A stretch of 41,222 bases of DNA from Bacteroidales bacterium (GTDB lineage Bacteria > Bacteroidota > Bacteroidia > Bacteroidales > WCHB1-69). Location of the stretch: contig JAGCCZ010000035.1 in assembly GCA_017651425.1 (NCBI GenBank), forward strand, positions 1-41,222. Direction: 5' to 3'. Positions 7,368 through 15,813 of this stretch are shown piece by piece. Made by a program: the position numbers and the translations under genes. Every line of letters begins with the position of its first letter. Position 1 is the first letter of the stretch. The notes under the pieces are model-generated. The model was not told where the DNA came from and did no database searches. It saw only the letters and a list, made by a program, of their open reading frames with translations.

Positions 7368-9932
7368 ATGAAAAAAATTGATTTCAAGAAGGTTATTAAA
7401 CAAATCCTCCCTCATGTCGGTGCCATTGCCATCATGTATCTGCTTACTGCCGTCTATTTCAGCCCGGTTGTCTTTGACGGCAAAGGAATGCAACAAGGCG
7501 ATATGGTCAGTGTGGAAGGCATGACCAAAGAGGTGAAAGATTATCAGAAAGAATCAGGGGAGTATTCCGGCTGGATGAACTCCATGTTCAGCGGAATGCC
7601 GACGGAAACGTTATATGGACAACCCGCCTTCAACATTTTCGGAAACATCAACAATATTCTTCGTGGTGGTTTCGGATATCACAATGCCGGCATTTTTTTC
7701 ACCTATCTCATAGGTTTTTATATTTTTATGCTTTGCATCGGCTCGGAATGGTGGTTGGCCCTGTTGGGTGCCATCGCTTACGCTTTGGCCTCTTATAATG
7801 TGATTGTGATTGATGCTGGTCACATCACCAAGGCGTACGCCATGGGGCTTATGGCCCCTGCCATCGGAGGTGTGATTTTAGCCTATCGGAAAAAATATTT
7901 GGCCGGCTTTTTGGTGACCATGATTTTTGTGGGATGTCTCATCGCACGCAGTCACCTGCAGATTGATTACTACACAGCCATCACCATCGGCTGCGTGATG
8001 GTGGCTTATCTGGTATATTACATCGTAGGGGCGGTTCGCAAGACAGAGAAGTTTTCCTCCTTCGTGAAAGCCTCCGTTCTGTTGCTTTTCGCCGCCATAT
8101 TGGGTGTTCTCCCAAGCGCGGGTAACCTCTACTCCTCTTACGCCTACAGCAAGGACACCATGCGTGGCGGGTCTGAGCTGACCATTACCCCGCAAAAGGA
8201 CGGATCCGAAACTAAGCCCAACGAGGGCGGTCTTGAAATAGACTATGCCTACTCATGGAGTTACGGGAAGGCGGAAACATTCACCCTCCTGGTACCCAAC
8301 TGCTACGGCAGCGGACATACCCTTCTGGAAAAAAGCGACCCCACCGTGCGCGAACTGCGCAACGCCGGCTACGGATCACCCTATCTGCCCACCTACTGGG
8401 GTGACCAACCCTTCACCGCCGGGCCTGTCTATGTGGGCGCCATCGTCTGCTTCCTGTTCATCCTCGGACTATTCGTGGTGAAAGGTCCAGAAAAATGGTG
8501 GGTGATTGCCGCGGTCATCATCTCCTTTGTCCTGGCATGGGGCCGCCATCTCATGCCTGTCAACGAATGGCTGTTCCACCATCTGCCCATGTACAACAAG
8601 TTCCGAACACCGTCCATGGCCCTCACCATCGCCGGCGTGGCCATGCCCATACTCGGCATGTTCGCACTTAAAGATATCTTCAGTGGGAAAATCGACAAAC
8701 AAAAAGCTTGGAAGTTCACATGGATCAGTGCTGCCATTTCCGGTGGACTTTGCCTGCTGGTCATGCTGCTCGGCAAAACCGTGTTCACTTTCACAGGTGC
8801 GGGCGATGCCAGCTTCCAACAACAACTGCTCTCTGCCGGCTTCGACCAAGGCAGGGTGGATTCCATCATGGGCATTCTCGTCAATTACAGGGAATCCATG
8901 CTGATGAAAGATGCTTTCCGTTCCCTCGTGTTCATCGCACTTGCTTTCGGTGTTCTGGCTCTCTACTTGAAAAATGTGCTGAAAAAAGAGTGGATTGTTA
9001 CCGTATGTCTCTGCGTTCTTGTTTTGGCAGACATGTGGCCGGTTGCACAGCGCTACCTCAACAACGATCACTTCGTCTCTAAAAAGAAAGCGGAAACCCC
9101 TATCGTGGCTAGCGAAACGGACAATGCCATCCTGCAAGATAAGGACATCAACTACCGTGTTCTCAATCTGGCATCCAATACATTCAACGAATCGCAGACT
9201 TCCTATTTCCACAAATCCATAGGCGGCTACAGTCCTGCTAAACTGCGCCGCTACCAAGATATGATCGATTTCTATATCAGCGACCAAATGCAGAATCTCT
9301 ATCGCGAAATCATTCGCACTCAAGGTAATATCCAAGAAACAAAGGACTCTTCATACCAAGTGTTGAACATGCTGAACACGAAGTATGTGATAGTGCCGGT
9401 TGGTGAAGGAAGGACTCTGCCTCTGCAAAACCCGCACCGTTTCGGCAATGCTTGGTTTGTGAATGACGTCAAGGTGGTGGCCAATCCTGATGAGGAGATT
9501 TTGGCAATCGCAAATACCGACCTGAAAAATACCGCCATTGTTGACAAACGTTACGCCCAATATGTGGAAGGCAAAGATTTTACAAGAGATTCTGCCTCCA
9601 CCATTGTAAACACGCTTTGCAAACCGAACAAGTTGAAATACACGGTTAGCACCCCCAAAGAGCAATTGGTGGTCTTCTCCGAGGTGTTCTATGACAAAGG
9701 CGGTTGGACGGCCCACATTGACGGCAAGGAAGTTCCACACTTCCGTTCCAACTATATCCTGAGAACGATGGTGGTGCCCGCAGGTCAGCACGAAATCGAG
9801 TTCAATTATACTCCATACGCCAGAATGCTGGGTAACAAAATCAGTGCTGCCGCATCAATTGTTTGCATCTGCTTAATCGCAGGATGCGCAGGACTTGCCA
9901 TCTACAGAAGACGCAAAGCACAAACGGTATAG
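7368..9932 (+). CDS. YfhO family integral membrane protein (GT-C-like)
   Basis: An 854-residue polytopic membrane protein with about a dozen hydrophobic helices and a soluble C-terminal portion ending in a final helix and a basic tail (YRRRKA). The N-terminal FDGKGMQQGDMVSVEGM and SGMPTETLYG motifs after the first membrane segment, and DAGHITKAYAMGLMAP, match Bacteroidota YfhO proteins. In Firmicutes YfhO is linked to glycosylation of lipoteichoic acid using lipid-linked sugars, so a periplasmic glycosyl-transfer step on the neighbouring polymer is a reasonable inference. It follows the GT4 gene by one base and converges on the mutarotase gene with only 4 bp between stops. Its terminator lies inside that gene. 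Confidence 0.85.
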   Translation: MKKIDFKKVIKQILPHVGAIAIMYLLTAVYFSPVVFDGKGMQQGDMVSVEGMTKEVKDYQKESGEYSGWMNSMFSGMPTETLYGQPAFNIFGNINNILRGGFGYHNAGIFFTYLIGFYIFMLCIGSEWWLALLGAIAYALASYNVIVIDAGHITKAYAMGLMAPAIGGVILAYRKKYLAGFLVTMIFVGCLIARSHLQIDYYTAITIGCVMVAYLVYYIVGAVRKTEKFSSFVKASVLLLFAAILGVLPSAGNLYSSYAYSKDTMRGGSELTITPQKDGSETKPNEGGLEIDYAYSWSYGKAETFTLLVPNCYGSGHTLLEKSDPTVRELRNAGYGSPYLPTYWGDQPFTAGPVYVGAIVCFLFILGLFVVKGPEKWWVIAAVIISFVLAWGRHLMPVNEWLFHHLPMYNKFRTPSMALTIAGVAMPILGMFALKDIFSGKIDKQKAWKFTWISAAISGGLCLLVMLLGKTVFTFTGAGDASFQQQLLSAGFDQGRVDSIMGILVNYRESMLMKDAFRSLVFIALAFGVLALYLKNVLKKEWIVTVCLCVLVLADMWPVAQRYLNNDHFVSKKKAETPIVASETDNAILQDKDINYRVLNLASNTFNESQTSYFHKSIGGYSPAKLRRYQDMIDFYISDQMQNLYREIIRTQGNIQETKDSSYQVLNMLNTKYVIVPVGEGRTLPLQNPHRFGNAWFVNDVKVVANPDEEILAIANTDLKNTAIVDKRYAQYVEGKDFTRDSASTIVNTLCKPNKLKYTVSTPKEQLVVFSEVFYDKGGWTAHIDGKEVPHFRSNYILRTMVVPAGQHEIEFNYTPYARMLGNKISAAASIVCICLIAGCAGLAIYRRRKAQTV

Positions 9933-9936
9933 TATT

Positions 9937-10266
9937 CTATAATTTGAATATCCTTTCCATTAACTGCCACTTCTCCGCTGAGGTGGCAGTTTTTTCTGCC
10001 TGCTGATATTTGGACATATACGCTTCCCATTCCGCCTGACGAGGAAGTTGGGCAAGCCGAGCGTTGTCTTTCTCCCAGTCAAAGTCATCAACGGTATCCA
10101 TAATCATAAACAGAGTGTTGCCGTGGATATATATTTGCATATCTAGTATGCCGACTTCGCGGATGCCCGCCTTGATCTCGGGCCATACATGGGCATGTTC
10201 CTCCACATATTGGGCAATCAATTCCGGATTTTCGCGCAATTTAAGGGTCTGACAATATCTTTTCAT
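9937..10266 (-). CDS. Sugar mutarotase of the L-rhamnose mutarotase (RhaM/DUF718) family, probably acting on L-fucose here
   Basis: A 109-residue protein matching RhaM-type mutarotases in length and motifs: YVEEHAHVWPEI (with the catalytic His region), a central IYIHGNTLFMIMD strand and a C-terminal aromatic segment (EWEAYMSKYQ). These small dimeric enzymes interconvert alpha and beta anomers of 6-deoxy sugars. Here it is the last gene of a leftward operon, 5 nt after a FucP-type permease and downstream of a GHMP sugar kinase. It probably supplies the anomer of L-fucose that the kinase needs. No rhamnose catabolic genes lie in the window. Its last codons overlap the hairpin terminator of the convergent YfhO gene. 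Confidence 0.85.
   Translation of the reverse strand: MKRYCQTLKLRENPELIAQYVEEHAHVWPEIKAGIREVGILDMQIYIHGNTLFMIMDTVDDFDWEKDNARLAQLPRQAEWEAYMSKYQQAEKTATSAEKWQLMERIFKL
9962..9996 (+). terminator. Intrinsic terminator of the YfhO operon, embedded in the mutarotase gene
   Basis: The stem AACTGCCAC (9962-9970) pairs perfectly with GTGGCAGTT (9983-9991), and the hairpin ends in a run of seven T (9990-9996). It lies 30 nt past the YfhO stop, wholly within the 3' coding part of the opposite-strand mutarotase gene. Confidence 0.85.
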
Positions 10267-10271
10267 AGCGT

Positions 10272-11501
10272 TTAAGCTTTATTGGTTTCCATTCTGTTCA
10301 CATAAAGCGCATACAGCAATACCACCAAAAAGCAGAAAGCCGGCACCATATAAGAGGCATTGATGCTCCAATTGTCAGAGACCATCCCTTGAAGGGGTGT
10401 TAATATTGCACCGCCCAAGATGGCCATAATCAAGCCGCTGGCACCAATTTTGGCATCTCCAGGACAGCCACCTTGAGACGGATTCTCCACATCGCCAAGC
10501 GCTATGCCATAGATGGTGGGGAACATCAAACTCATAAAGAAACTGACAAGTATCAATGCCACTACCATCACCCATCCCGTCCCTGCGGTAAATACAACGA
10601 TAAGAGTACACAGCAACGCCGCAATTGAACCGAAAACGAGCAATTTGGAGGGTTTACAATACTTCATCAGCCAAGTGTAGATAAATCTTGATGCACAAAA
10701 GCCGATGATGCTAATAAGATAAATGGTCGCTGCCGGTTTTTCCAAAATACCCAACTCATTCATCACTATACGAATGGTGAAACTCCACACGCCTATTTGT
10801 GCCCCCACATAGAAAAACTGGGCAATGACTCCAAAACAATATTTTCGATTAGAGACCAAGCGTTTTAAGGAAGAGCGCCAATGGTTTTGCGAAGATTCGG
10901 ATGTGCCATCCTTCCCTTCCGGCATTGATATGCACAGCATCACCACCATGATCACTACCAAGACACAGCCCAAGCCAAAATAAGTTCCTGATATTGAATA
11001 CAATGAAATATCGCTCAAGATAAAAGCCTGACTGAGCAAAATTCCTGAAATAGATCCCAATGGATTGAATGCCTGTGCAATGTTGAGGCGCCGAGTGGCG
11101 GTTTCGGGGTCACCCATACTTAAAATATACGGATTGGCCGTGGTTTCCAAAACACTGCACCCGCATGCGAGCACATAGATGGAGACCAAATAGAAGCCGT
11201 ACGAAGCGACCTTGGCTGCCGGCAGGAACATCATGGCTCCAAGAGCGTATAGACATAGGCCTAAAACAACACCTGCCTTGTATGAGTGTTTGCGAATAAA
11301 CAATGCTGCAGGAAAGGCCACGCAGAAATAAGCGCCATAAAAAGCAAGCTGAATCATCGAAGTCTGTGTGTCACTCATCGACATGATGCGCTTGAATGCA
11401 GCAAGCAGTGTGTCCGTCATATTATTTGCTAATCCCCACAAGAAAAACAAGGAGGTTACCAAAATAAAAGGAACAAGGTGTTTTTTCTCGATTACTTTCA
11501 T
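10272..11501 (-). CDS. fucP: L-fucose:H+ symporter, FucP family (MFS)
   Basis: A 409-residue, roughly 12-helix major facilitator protein. MTDTLLAAF (Asp30) and LETTANPYI (Glu119) align by motif and spacing (89 residues) with the two acidic residues used for proton-coupled fucose uptake in E. coli FucP (Asp46 and Glu135). NPLGSISGIL and a late NDxS-like loop are also typical. It should import L-fucose or a close 6-deoxy sugar across the inner membrane. The gene lies between the kinase/nucleotidyltransferase fusion (21 nt upstream) and the mutarotase (5 nt downstream) on the same strand. No fucose isomerase or aldolase is nearby, so the sugar appears destined for activation rather than catabolism. 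Confidence 0.88.
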   Translation of the reverse strand: MKVIEKKHLVPFILVTSLFFLWGLANNMTDTLLAAFKRIMSMSDTQTSMIQLAFYGAYFCVAFPAALFIRKHSYKAGVVLGLCLYALGAMMFLPAAKVASYGFYLVSIYVLACGCSVLETTANPYILSMGDPETATRRLNIAQAFNPLGSISGILLSQAFILSDISLYSISGTYFGLGCVLVVIMVVMLCISMPEGKDGTSESSQNHWRSSLKRLVSNRKYCFGVIAQFFYVGAQIGVWSFTIRIVMNELGILEKPAATIYLISIIGFCASRFIYTWLMKYCKPSKLLVFGSIAALLCTLIVVFTAGTGWVMVVALILVSFFMSLMFPTIYGIALGDVENPSQGGCPGDAKIGASGLIMAILGGAILTPLQGMVSDNWSINASYMVPAFCFLVVLLYALYVNRMETNKA

Positions 11502-11522
11502 AACTATCTTTTAATCAAAATA

Positions 11523-12662
11523 TTATATAGTTCTTCGAATATGAATGCCAAACGTTTTCTCGATAGGTTTGTCATTGATAAACACAAAATAACCGCCACC
11601 ACCAGCCCCGCATAATTTCCAACCCAACACTTGACTTTTGAACGAGTCCAGAACTTCAAGCAACTCCAGGTCAACCATGTGCGGGAACATTTTGATCTGT
11701 GCATTAAAACTGTCCGTAGTGGCTTTTCCCCATGCGGTAAGATCTTTTTTCAGCAGGGCTTTCCAACAATCATCAGCAGCAAGACTCAATGCTTTAGCAT
11801 TTTCGGCGTTGATTTGTGTGTCTGATAGCACATCAAATTGTTCTTTTCGAGGAAATAATTGATACATGTAGATATGCTGTTCAATGAAATCCAAAATATC
11901 ATCGTCCAACACGGATTCAATATGATGCGGCCAATAATCATTGTCATAGTCCAATCTGTTCAAACCCGGAAAGACGATGCCTATAGCATCTTGACTGCCA
12001 CTCACATAACTGGTGCCAGGTTTGTTCTCGTACCTGAAAATCATTTTGGCAATTTTTTCAAGGTCATCAACAGGATATTGGTTTCCCCACATTTCAATGG
12101 CCGCATTGCGCGAGGAAGTACTCAGTCCGCTACGGCTGTTGAACTGCACACTCGGTTCTATGTTGATAGTGAGAACGGCTCCTGGATAGAATTTGCTCAC
12201 AAACGGTTGGTCAAGCCAGCCGCCGGCAAGGTCAAGGCGGAAAGGAATCCGACACTGTTGTCGCAGCTTTGTAGTAGATCTTGATGGCAGATTTTCGTGT
12301 GGAAGACGTTGACTGACAACATATTCAATCCCTAACTCTTTACAAAGTTTTTCTTTCAAAGGAGATGTTCCATCACTGTTTACAAAAAAGATGTCCGGTT
12401 TAAGTTCCTTCATCTCCTCCACAAAATCCAACATTCCACTGCCCTGACTAATCCAAGCATCTTTCACACAGCGAAGGGCTTTAACCATATACAGCCGTTC
12501 TTCCTCGGGACATACCGTTTTACGCCCTTTCAGCTCAAAAATGGTCTTGTCGGAGCCAATTCCCACATAAAGGTCACCGTATGAAGCAGCTTCCTCGAAA
12601 AAAGCCACATGCCCACTATGAAGCATGTCATAACAACCACTAACAAAAACTTTCTTTGTCAT
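11523..12662 (-). CDS. Bifunctional HxGH nucleotidyltransferase / GHMP sugar kinase fusion, candidate L-fucose-activating enzyme
   Basis: A 379-residue two-domain protein. Residues 1-135 form a TagD/RfaE-type cytidylyltransferase-like domain with GCYDMLHSGH (His15-x2-His18) and a late SRSTTKL (ISTT-like). Residues 136-379 form a compact GHMP kinase: RLDLAGGWLDQP resembles the GGWxD signature of fucokinase and heptose kinases, SGLSTSSRNAA is the phosphate loop, and LCGAGGGGYFVFI is the C-terminal motif. I chose the ATG at 12662; longer forms run into the promoter region. Linked to fucP and a mutarotase and divergent from gmd/fcl, it probably makes fucose-1-phosphate and then a nucleotide-fucose. 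It is far shorter than Fkp (about 950 residues) and has a different nucleotidyltransferase fold. Heptose or another sugar, and CDP or ADP products, remain possible. Confidence 0.75.
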   Translation of the reverse strand: MTKKVFVSGCYDMLHSGHVAFFEEAASYGDLYVGIGSDKTIFELKGRKTVCPEEERLYMVKALRCVKDAWISQGSGMLDFVEEMKELKPDIFFVNSDGTSPLKEKLCKELGIEYVVSQRLPHENLPSRSTTKLRQQCRIPFRLDLAGGWLDQPFVSKFYPGAVLTINIEPSVQFNSRSGLSTSSRNAAIEMWGNQYPVDDLEKIAKMIFRYENKPGTSYVSGSQDAIGIVFPGLNRLDYDNDYWPHHIESVLDDDILDFIEQHIYMYQLFPRKEQFDVLSDTQINAENAKALSLAADDCWKALLKKDLTAWGKATTDSFNAQIKMFPHMVDLELLEVLDSFKSQVLGWKLCGAGGGGYFVFINDKPIEKTFGIHIRRTI

Positions 12663-12676
12663 TCTCAAAATTTTGG

Positions 12677-12684
12677 CAAAAGTA
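12677..12684 (-). promoter_or_regulatory. -7 promoter box of the kinase-fucP-mutarotase operon
   Basis: On the minus strand the sequence reads TACTTTTG followed by CC, matching TAnnTTTG, 15 nt before the start codon at 12662. It implies a very short leader. The -33 element is weak. Confidence 0.5.
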
Positions 12685-12724
12685 ATACTTTTTTCAAAAG
12701 ACAACATCATTGGAATATTTCTTG

Positions 12725-12732
12725 TATTTTTG
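12725..12732 (+). promoter_or_regulatory. -7 promoter box of the gmd-fcl-GT2 operon
   Basis: TATTTTTG followed by CGGC, 26 nt before the gmd ATG. It is arranged back to back with the leftward promoter about 40 bp away, so the two fucose operons share a compact control region. Confidence 0.55.
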
Positions 12733-12758
12733 CGGCTGAATTGAAAGAATAATTTTAC

Positions 12759-13808
12759 ATGAAAAAAGTAGCTCTCATTACTGGCATCACAGGACAAGAC
12801 GGTTCTTATCTTGCTGAATTCTTACTGGAAAAAGGGTATGATGTACACGGTATTATGCGACGTGCATCCTATTTCAACACTGGCAGAATCGAACATTTGT
12901 ATTTGGACGAGTGGATTGAAGACATGAGACAAAAGCGCCAAATCAACCTCCATTATGGCGACATGACCGATTCATCGTCCTTAATTCGTATCATACAATC
13001 GGTACAGCCTGATGAAATTTACAATTTGGCGGCACAGTCTCATGTGAAAGTCTCCTTCGATGTGCCTGAATACACAGCAGACACAGATGCCATCGGCACT
13101 TTACGTGTCTTGGAGGCCGTCAGAATGTTGGGCTTAGAACACAAAACCAAGATTTATCAGGCTTCGACATCCGAATTGTTCGGGAAAGTGCAAGAAGTCC
13201 CCCAATCGGAAACCACACCGTTCTATCCTCGTTCTCCATACGGTGTTGCCAAGATGTATGGATTCTGGATCACGAAGAATTATAGAGAAGCTTACGGCAT
13301 ATTTGCTGCAAATGGCATTTTGTTCAATCACGAGAGCGAACGTCGAGGCGAGACTTTTGTCACTCGCAAAATCACCATGGCGGCAGCCCGTATCGTCAAA
13401 GGAAAACAGAAAAAACTCTATCTCGGCAACCTCAACGCCATGCGTGACTGGGGATACGCCCGTGACTACGTGGAATGCATGTGGTTGATTTTGCAACATC
13501 CGCAACCTGATGACTTTGTGATTGCGACCGGCGAAATGCACTCCGTTCGAGAATTTTGCACACTGGCTTTTGCAGAGGCAGGAATCAATCTTCGCTGGGA
13601 AGGAGAGAATGAAAATGAAAAAGGCATAGATATGGCAACCGGCAATGTGCTGGTGGAAGTGGATCCAAGATTTTTCCGCCCGACCGAAGTGGACCAACTG
13701 CTGGGCAACCCCGAAAAGGCAAAGCGACTTTTAGGGTGGAACCCTACCAAGACCCCATTCCCCGAGTTAGTTCGCCGCATGGTGCAATATGACTTGAAAA
13801 TGTTATAA
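12759..13808 (+). CDS. gmd: GDP-mannose 4,6-dehydratase
   Basis: A 349-residue extended SDR that converts GDP-D-mannose to GDP-4-keto-6-deoxy-mannose, the first committed step to GDP-L-fucose. It shows the NADP-binding [12 protein letters not shown] at residues 9-20, MRRAS, the catalytic STSE (136-139) and YGVAK (Tyr161, Lys165), plus [16 protein letters not shown], which is highly characteristic of Gmd. Length and start match the family, so this is a full gene. It is the first gene of a rightward operon; fcl starts 2 nt after its stop. Confidence 0.97.
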   Translation: MKKVALITGITGQDGSYLAEFLLEKGYDVHGIMRRASYFNTGRIEHLYLDEWIEDMRQKRQINLHYGDMTDSSSLIRIIQSVQPDEIYNLAAQSHVKVSFDVPEYTADTDAIGTLRVLEAVRMLGLEHKTKIYQASTSELFGKVQEVPQSETTPFYPRSPYGVAKMYGFWITKNYREAYGIFAANGILFNHESERRGETFVTRKITMAAARIVKGKQKKLYLGNLNAMRDWGYARDYVECMWLILQHPQPDDFVIATGEMHSVREFCTLAFAEAGINLRWEGENENEKGIDMATGNVLVEVDPRFFRPTEVDQLLGNPEKAKRLLGWNPTKTPFPELVRRMVQYDLKML

Positions 13809-13810
13809 TC

Positions 13811-14743
13811 ATGGAAAAGAACGCTAAAATATATGTGGCAGGTCATCGCGGACTCGTTGGCTCAGCCATCATGAGATGCCTGCAAAACAATGGATATCAA
13901 AACATCATTGTGCGCACTCATAAGGAATTGGATCTGCGCAACCAAGCGCAGGTGAATCAATTTTTCGAAACTGAAAGACCCGAATATGTGTTTTTAGCCG
14001 CTGCGAAGGTGGGCGGAATACTTGCCAACAACACCTATCCGGCAGATTTCAGTTATGATAATCTGATGATTTCAGCAAATGTGATTCACGCCGCGTATCA
14101 ATATCAGGTGAAAAAGTTGCTTTTTTTGGGCAGTTCATGCATTTACCCCAAAATGGCTCCTCAACCCATTAAGGAAGAATATCTTCTAACAGGCGCCTTG
14201 GAACCCACCAATGAAGGGTATGCTTTAGCCAAGATTTCCGGCATGCAGATGTGCAAATTCTATCGTCGTCAATATGGTTGCGACTTCATATCCGCTATGC
14301 CGACTAATTTATACGGTATAAATGACAACTTCGATTTGACCAGCTCCCATGTGCTCCCTGCTATGATTCGGAAATTCCACGAAGCCAAGGTGCAAGGAGC
14401 TCCGAATGTGACATTATGGGGAACCGGAAAGGTACTCCGCGAATTCTTGTATGTGGACGATCTTGCCGATGCTCTGTTGCACCTCATGAATCATTATTCT
14501 GCAGAGAGCCACGTCAATATCGGCACGGGCGAGGACCTCAGCATCCATGAATTGGCACTATTGGTGAAAGAGGTCGTCGGATTTGAAGGAGATATCGTAT
14601 ATGACACTTCAAAACCAGATGGTACTCCAAGAAAACTTCTGGATGTCAGCTTGTTGCATCAAATTGGGTGGCATCATCAAATGCCGTTGAAAAAAGGAAT
14701 TGAGACAGTTTACGAATGGTTCAAACAGCAAAATCATGAATAG
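13811..14743 (+). CDS. fcl: GDP-L-fucose synthase (GDP-4-keto-6-deoxymannose epimerase/reductase)
   Basis: A 310-residue NADPH-dependent epimerase/reductase that completes GDP-L-fucose synthesis. GHRGLVGSA (11-19) binds the cofactor. The catalytic set includes the Ser-Ser-Cys stretch GSSCIYPK (Cys110) and Tyr137-x3-Lys141 in GYALAK, and the substrate region PTNLYG is present. The gene begins 2 nt after gmd and overlaps the following GT2 gene by 8 bp, indicating translational coupling. The product is cytoplasmic GDP-L-fucose for the local glycan or other fucosylated surface molecules. Confidence 0.96.
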   Translation: MEKNAKIYVAGHRGLVGSAIMRCLQNNGYQNIIVRTHKELDLRNQAQVNQFFETERPEYVFLAAAKVGGILANNTYPADFSYDNLMISANVIHAAYQYQVKKLLFLGSSCIYPKMAPQPIKEEYLLTGALEPTNEGYALAKISGMQMCKFYRRQYGCDFISAMPTNLYGINDNFDLTSSHVLPAMIRKFHEAKVQGAPNVTLWGTGKVLREFLYVDDLADALLHLMNHYSAESHVNIGTGEDLSIHELALLVKEVVGFEGDIVYDTSKPDGTPRKLLDVSLLHQIGWHHQMPLKKGIETVYEWFKQQNHE

Positions 14744-15545
14744 CGACAAAAAGCCCTTGGTAAGTGTGATCACCATCACCTACAATGCCGAACGCTTTCT
14801 GAAAAACACTATGGAAAGTGTGCTGAACCAATCCAACAAAGATTTTGAATACCTGATTATTGACGGCAACTCCAAAGACGGAACCACAAGTATTATTCAG
14901 CAATATCCTAATCAGAAATATGATTCTTTCGAGGCTGCGATGCAAAGAGGGGATGAATCTCACGGGAAAGTCGTATGGATTTCTGAGCCCGACAAAGGAT
15001 TGTATGATGCCATGAACAAGGGACTGCATTTGTCCAAAGGAGACTTTGTTTGGTTCATTAACTCTGGCGACAAGATCTACGACGGCACCACCATGCAGCA
15101 AATCGTTGACACGTATGCCCAAAACGCCCCGTGTGATGTAATCTATGGTCAATCGATCATCATCAATGAGGATGAAAGTATTAAAGGGGAACGTCACAAA
15201 ATCGCGCCGAAAATCCTCTCCAAGAAGAGTTTGTTAAATGGCTTGGTGGTGTGTCATCAGTCCATTTTGGTAAGAAAAGAGATTGCTCCGGACTATGACT
15301 TGCAGTATCGTATTGCGGCAGACTATGACTGGACATGTAAAGTTTTGGCGAAATCCCAAAGGAACTGCTATATAGATCAATACATTTCCAGGTTCATGGT
15401 GGCTGGTGTTTCATCGAAGCAAAGGAAGAAGGCGTGGATAGAACGCTATCGTATCATGAAAACGCACTTCGGACTATTTCCGACATTATGGGCACACTTG
15501 ATTATTGCACTCAACTATCCTTTCTCCCGTAATCGTCAATCATGA
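14736..15545 (+). CDS. Family 2 glycosyltransferase
   Basis: A 269-residue GT-A enzyme. The first residues [23 protein letters not shown] and DYLxxDG-type [13 protein letters not shown] are standard GT2. [16 protein letters not shown] and [11 protein letters not shown] (the DxD-equivalent region) are typical of WcaA/colanic-type transferases. HQSILVRK and DYDWTCK complete the catalytic half. The ATG at 14736 overlaps the fcl stop by 8 bp and gives [13 protein letters not shown]. Its place in the gmd-fcl operon suggests transfer of fucose or a neighbouring sugar, but acceptor and donor are not determined. The 268 bp after it, up to the convergent hip operon, contain no supported gene. Confidence 0.88.
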   Translation: MNSDKKPLVSVITITYNAERFLKNTMESVLNQSNKDFEYLIIDGNSKDGTTSIIQQYPNQKYDSFEAAMQRGDESHGKVVWISEPDKGLYDAMNKGLHLSKGDFVWFINSGDKIYDGTTMQQIVDTYAQNAPCDVIYGQSIIINEDESIKGERHKIAPKILSKKSLLNGLVVCHQSILVRKEIAPDYDLQYRIAADYDWTCKVLAKSQRNCYIDQYISRFMVAGVSSKQRKKAWIERYRIMKTHFGLFPTLWAHLIIALNYPFSRNRQS

Positions 15546-15813
15546 GGTGAAAACGTACAAACATTTCAACATTAAGAAGAGCACTTATCCTGATTCTCTT
15601 GAATTGTCGAGAACCTGTTTGTTGTACCAATTGTTCTCCAAGCGTTTTGTACCGCTGACATTTCCGCACACAGCATTCTGTTTATGTTTGACCAAATAGT
15701 ATATTGTAAAAAAGAAACCGCTAAAAAAGGCGGAATCATTTTTGGAGGTCAACCTTAGTTTGTCCCGGAGCATCTTTTTAGACCGAATTGAGCGGTGGAG
15801 AGGCAAGGAATAA

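Noticed and set aside
15700..15760. CCGC-loop-GCGG hairpin between the GT2 and hip operons as a terminator
   Set aside because: Only four stem pairs and a poor T-run on both strands; too weak to annotate.
15585..15806. 73-codon minus-strand open frame between the GT2 and HipT genes, considered as a transposase remnant
   Set aside because: No motif or terminal inverted repeat supports a mobile element and no start signal is evident.
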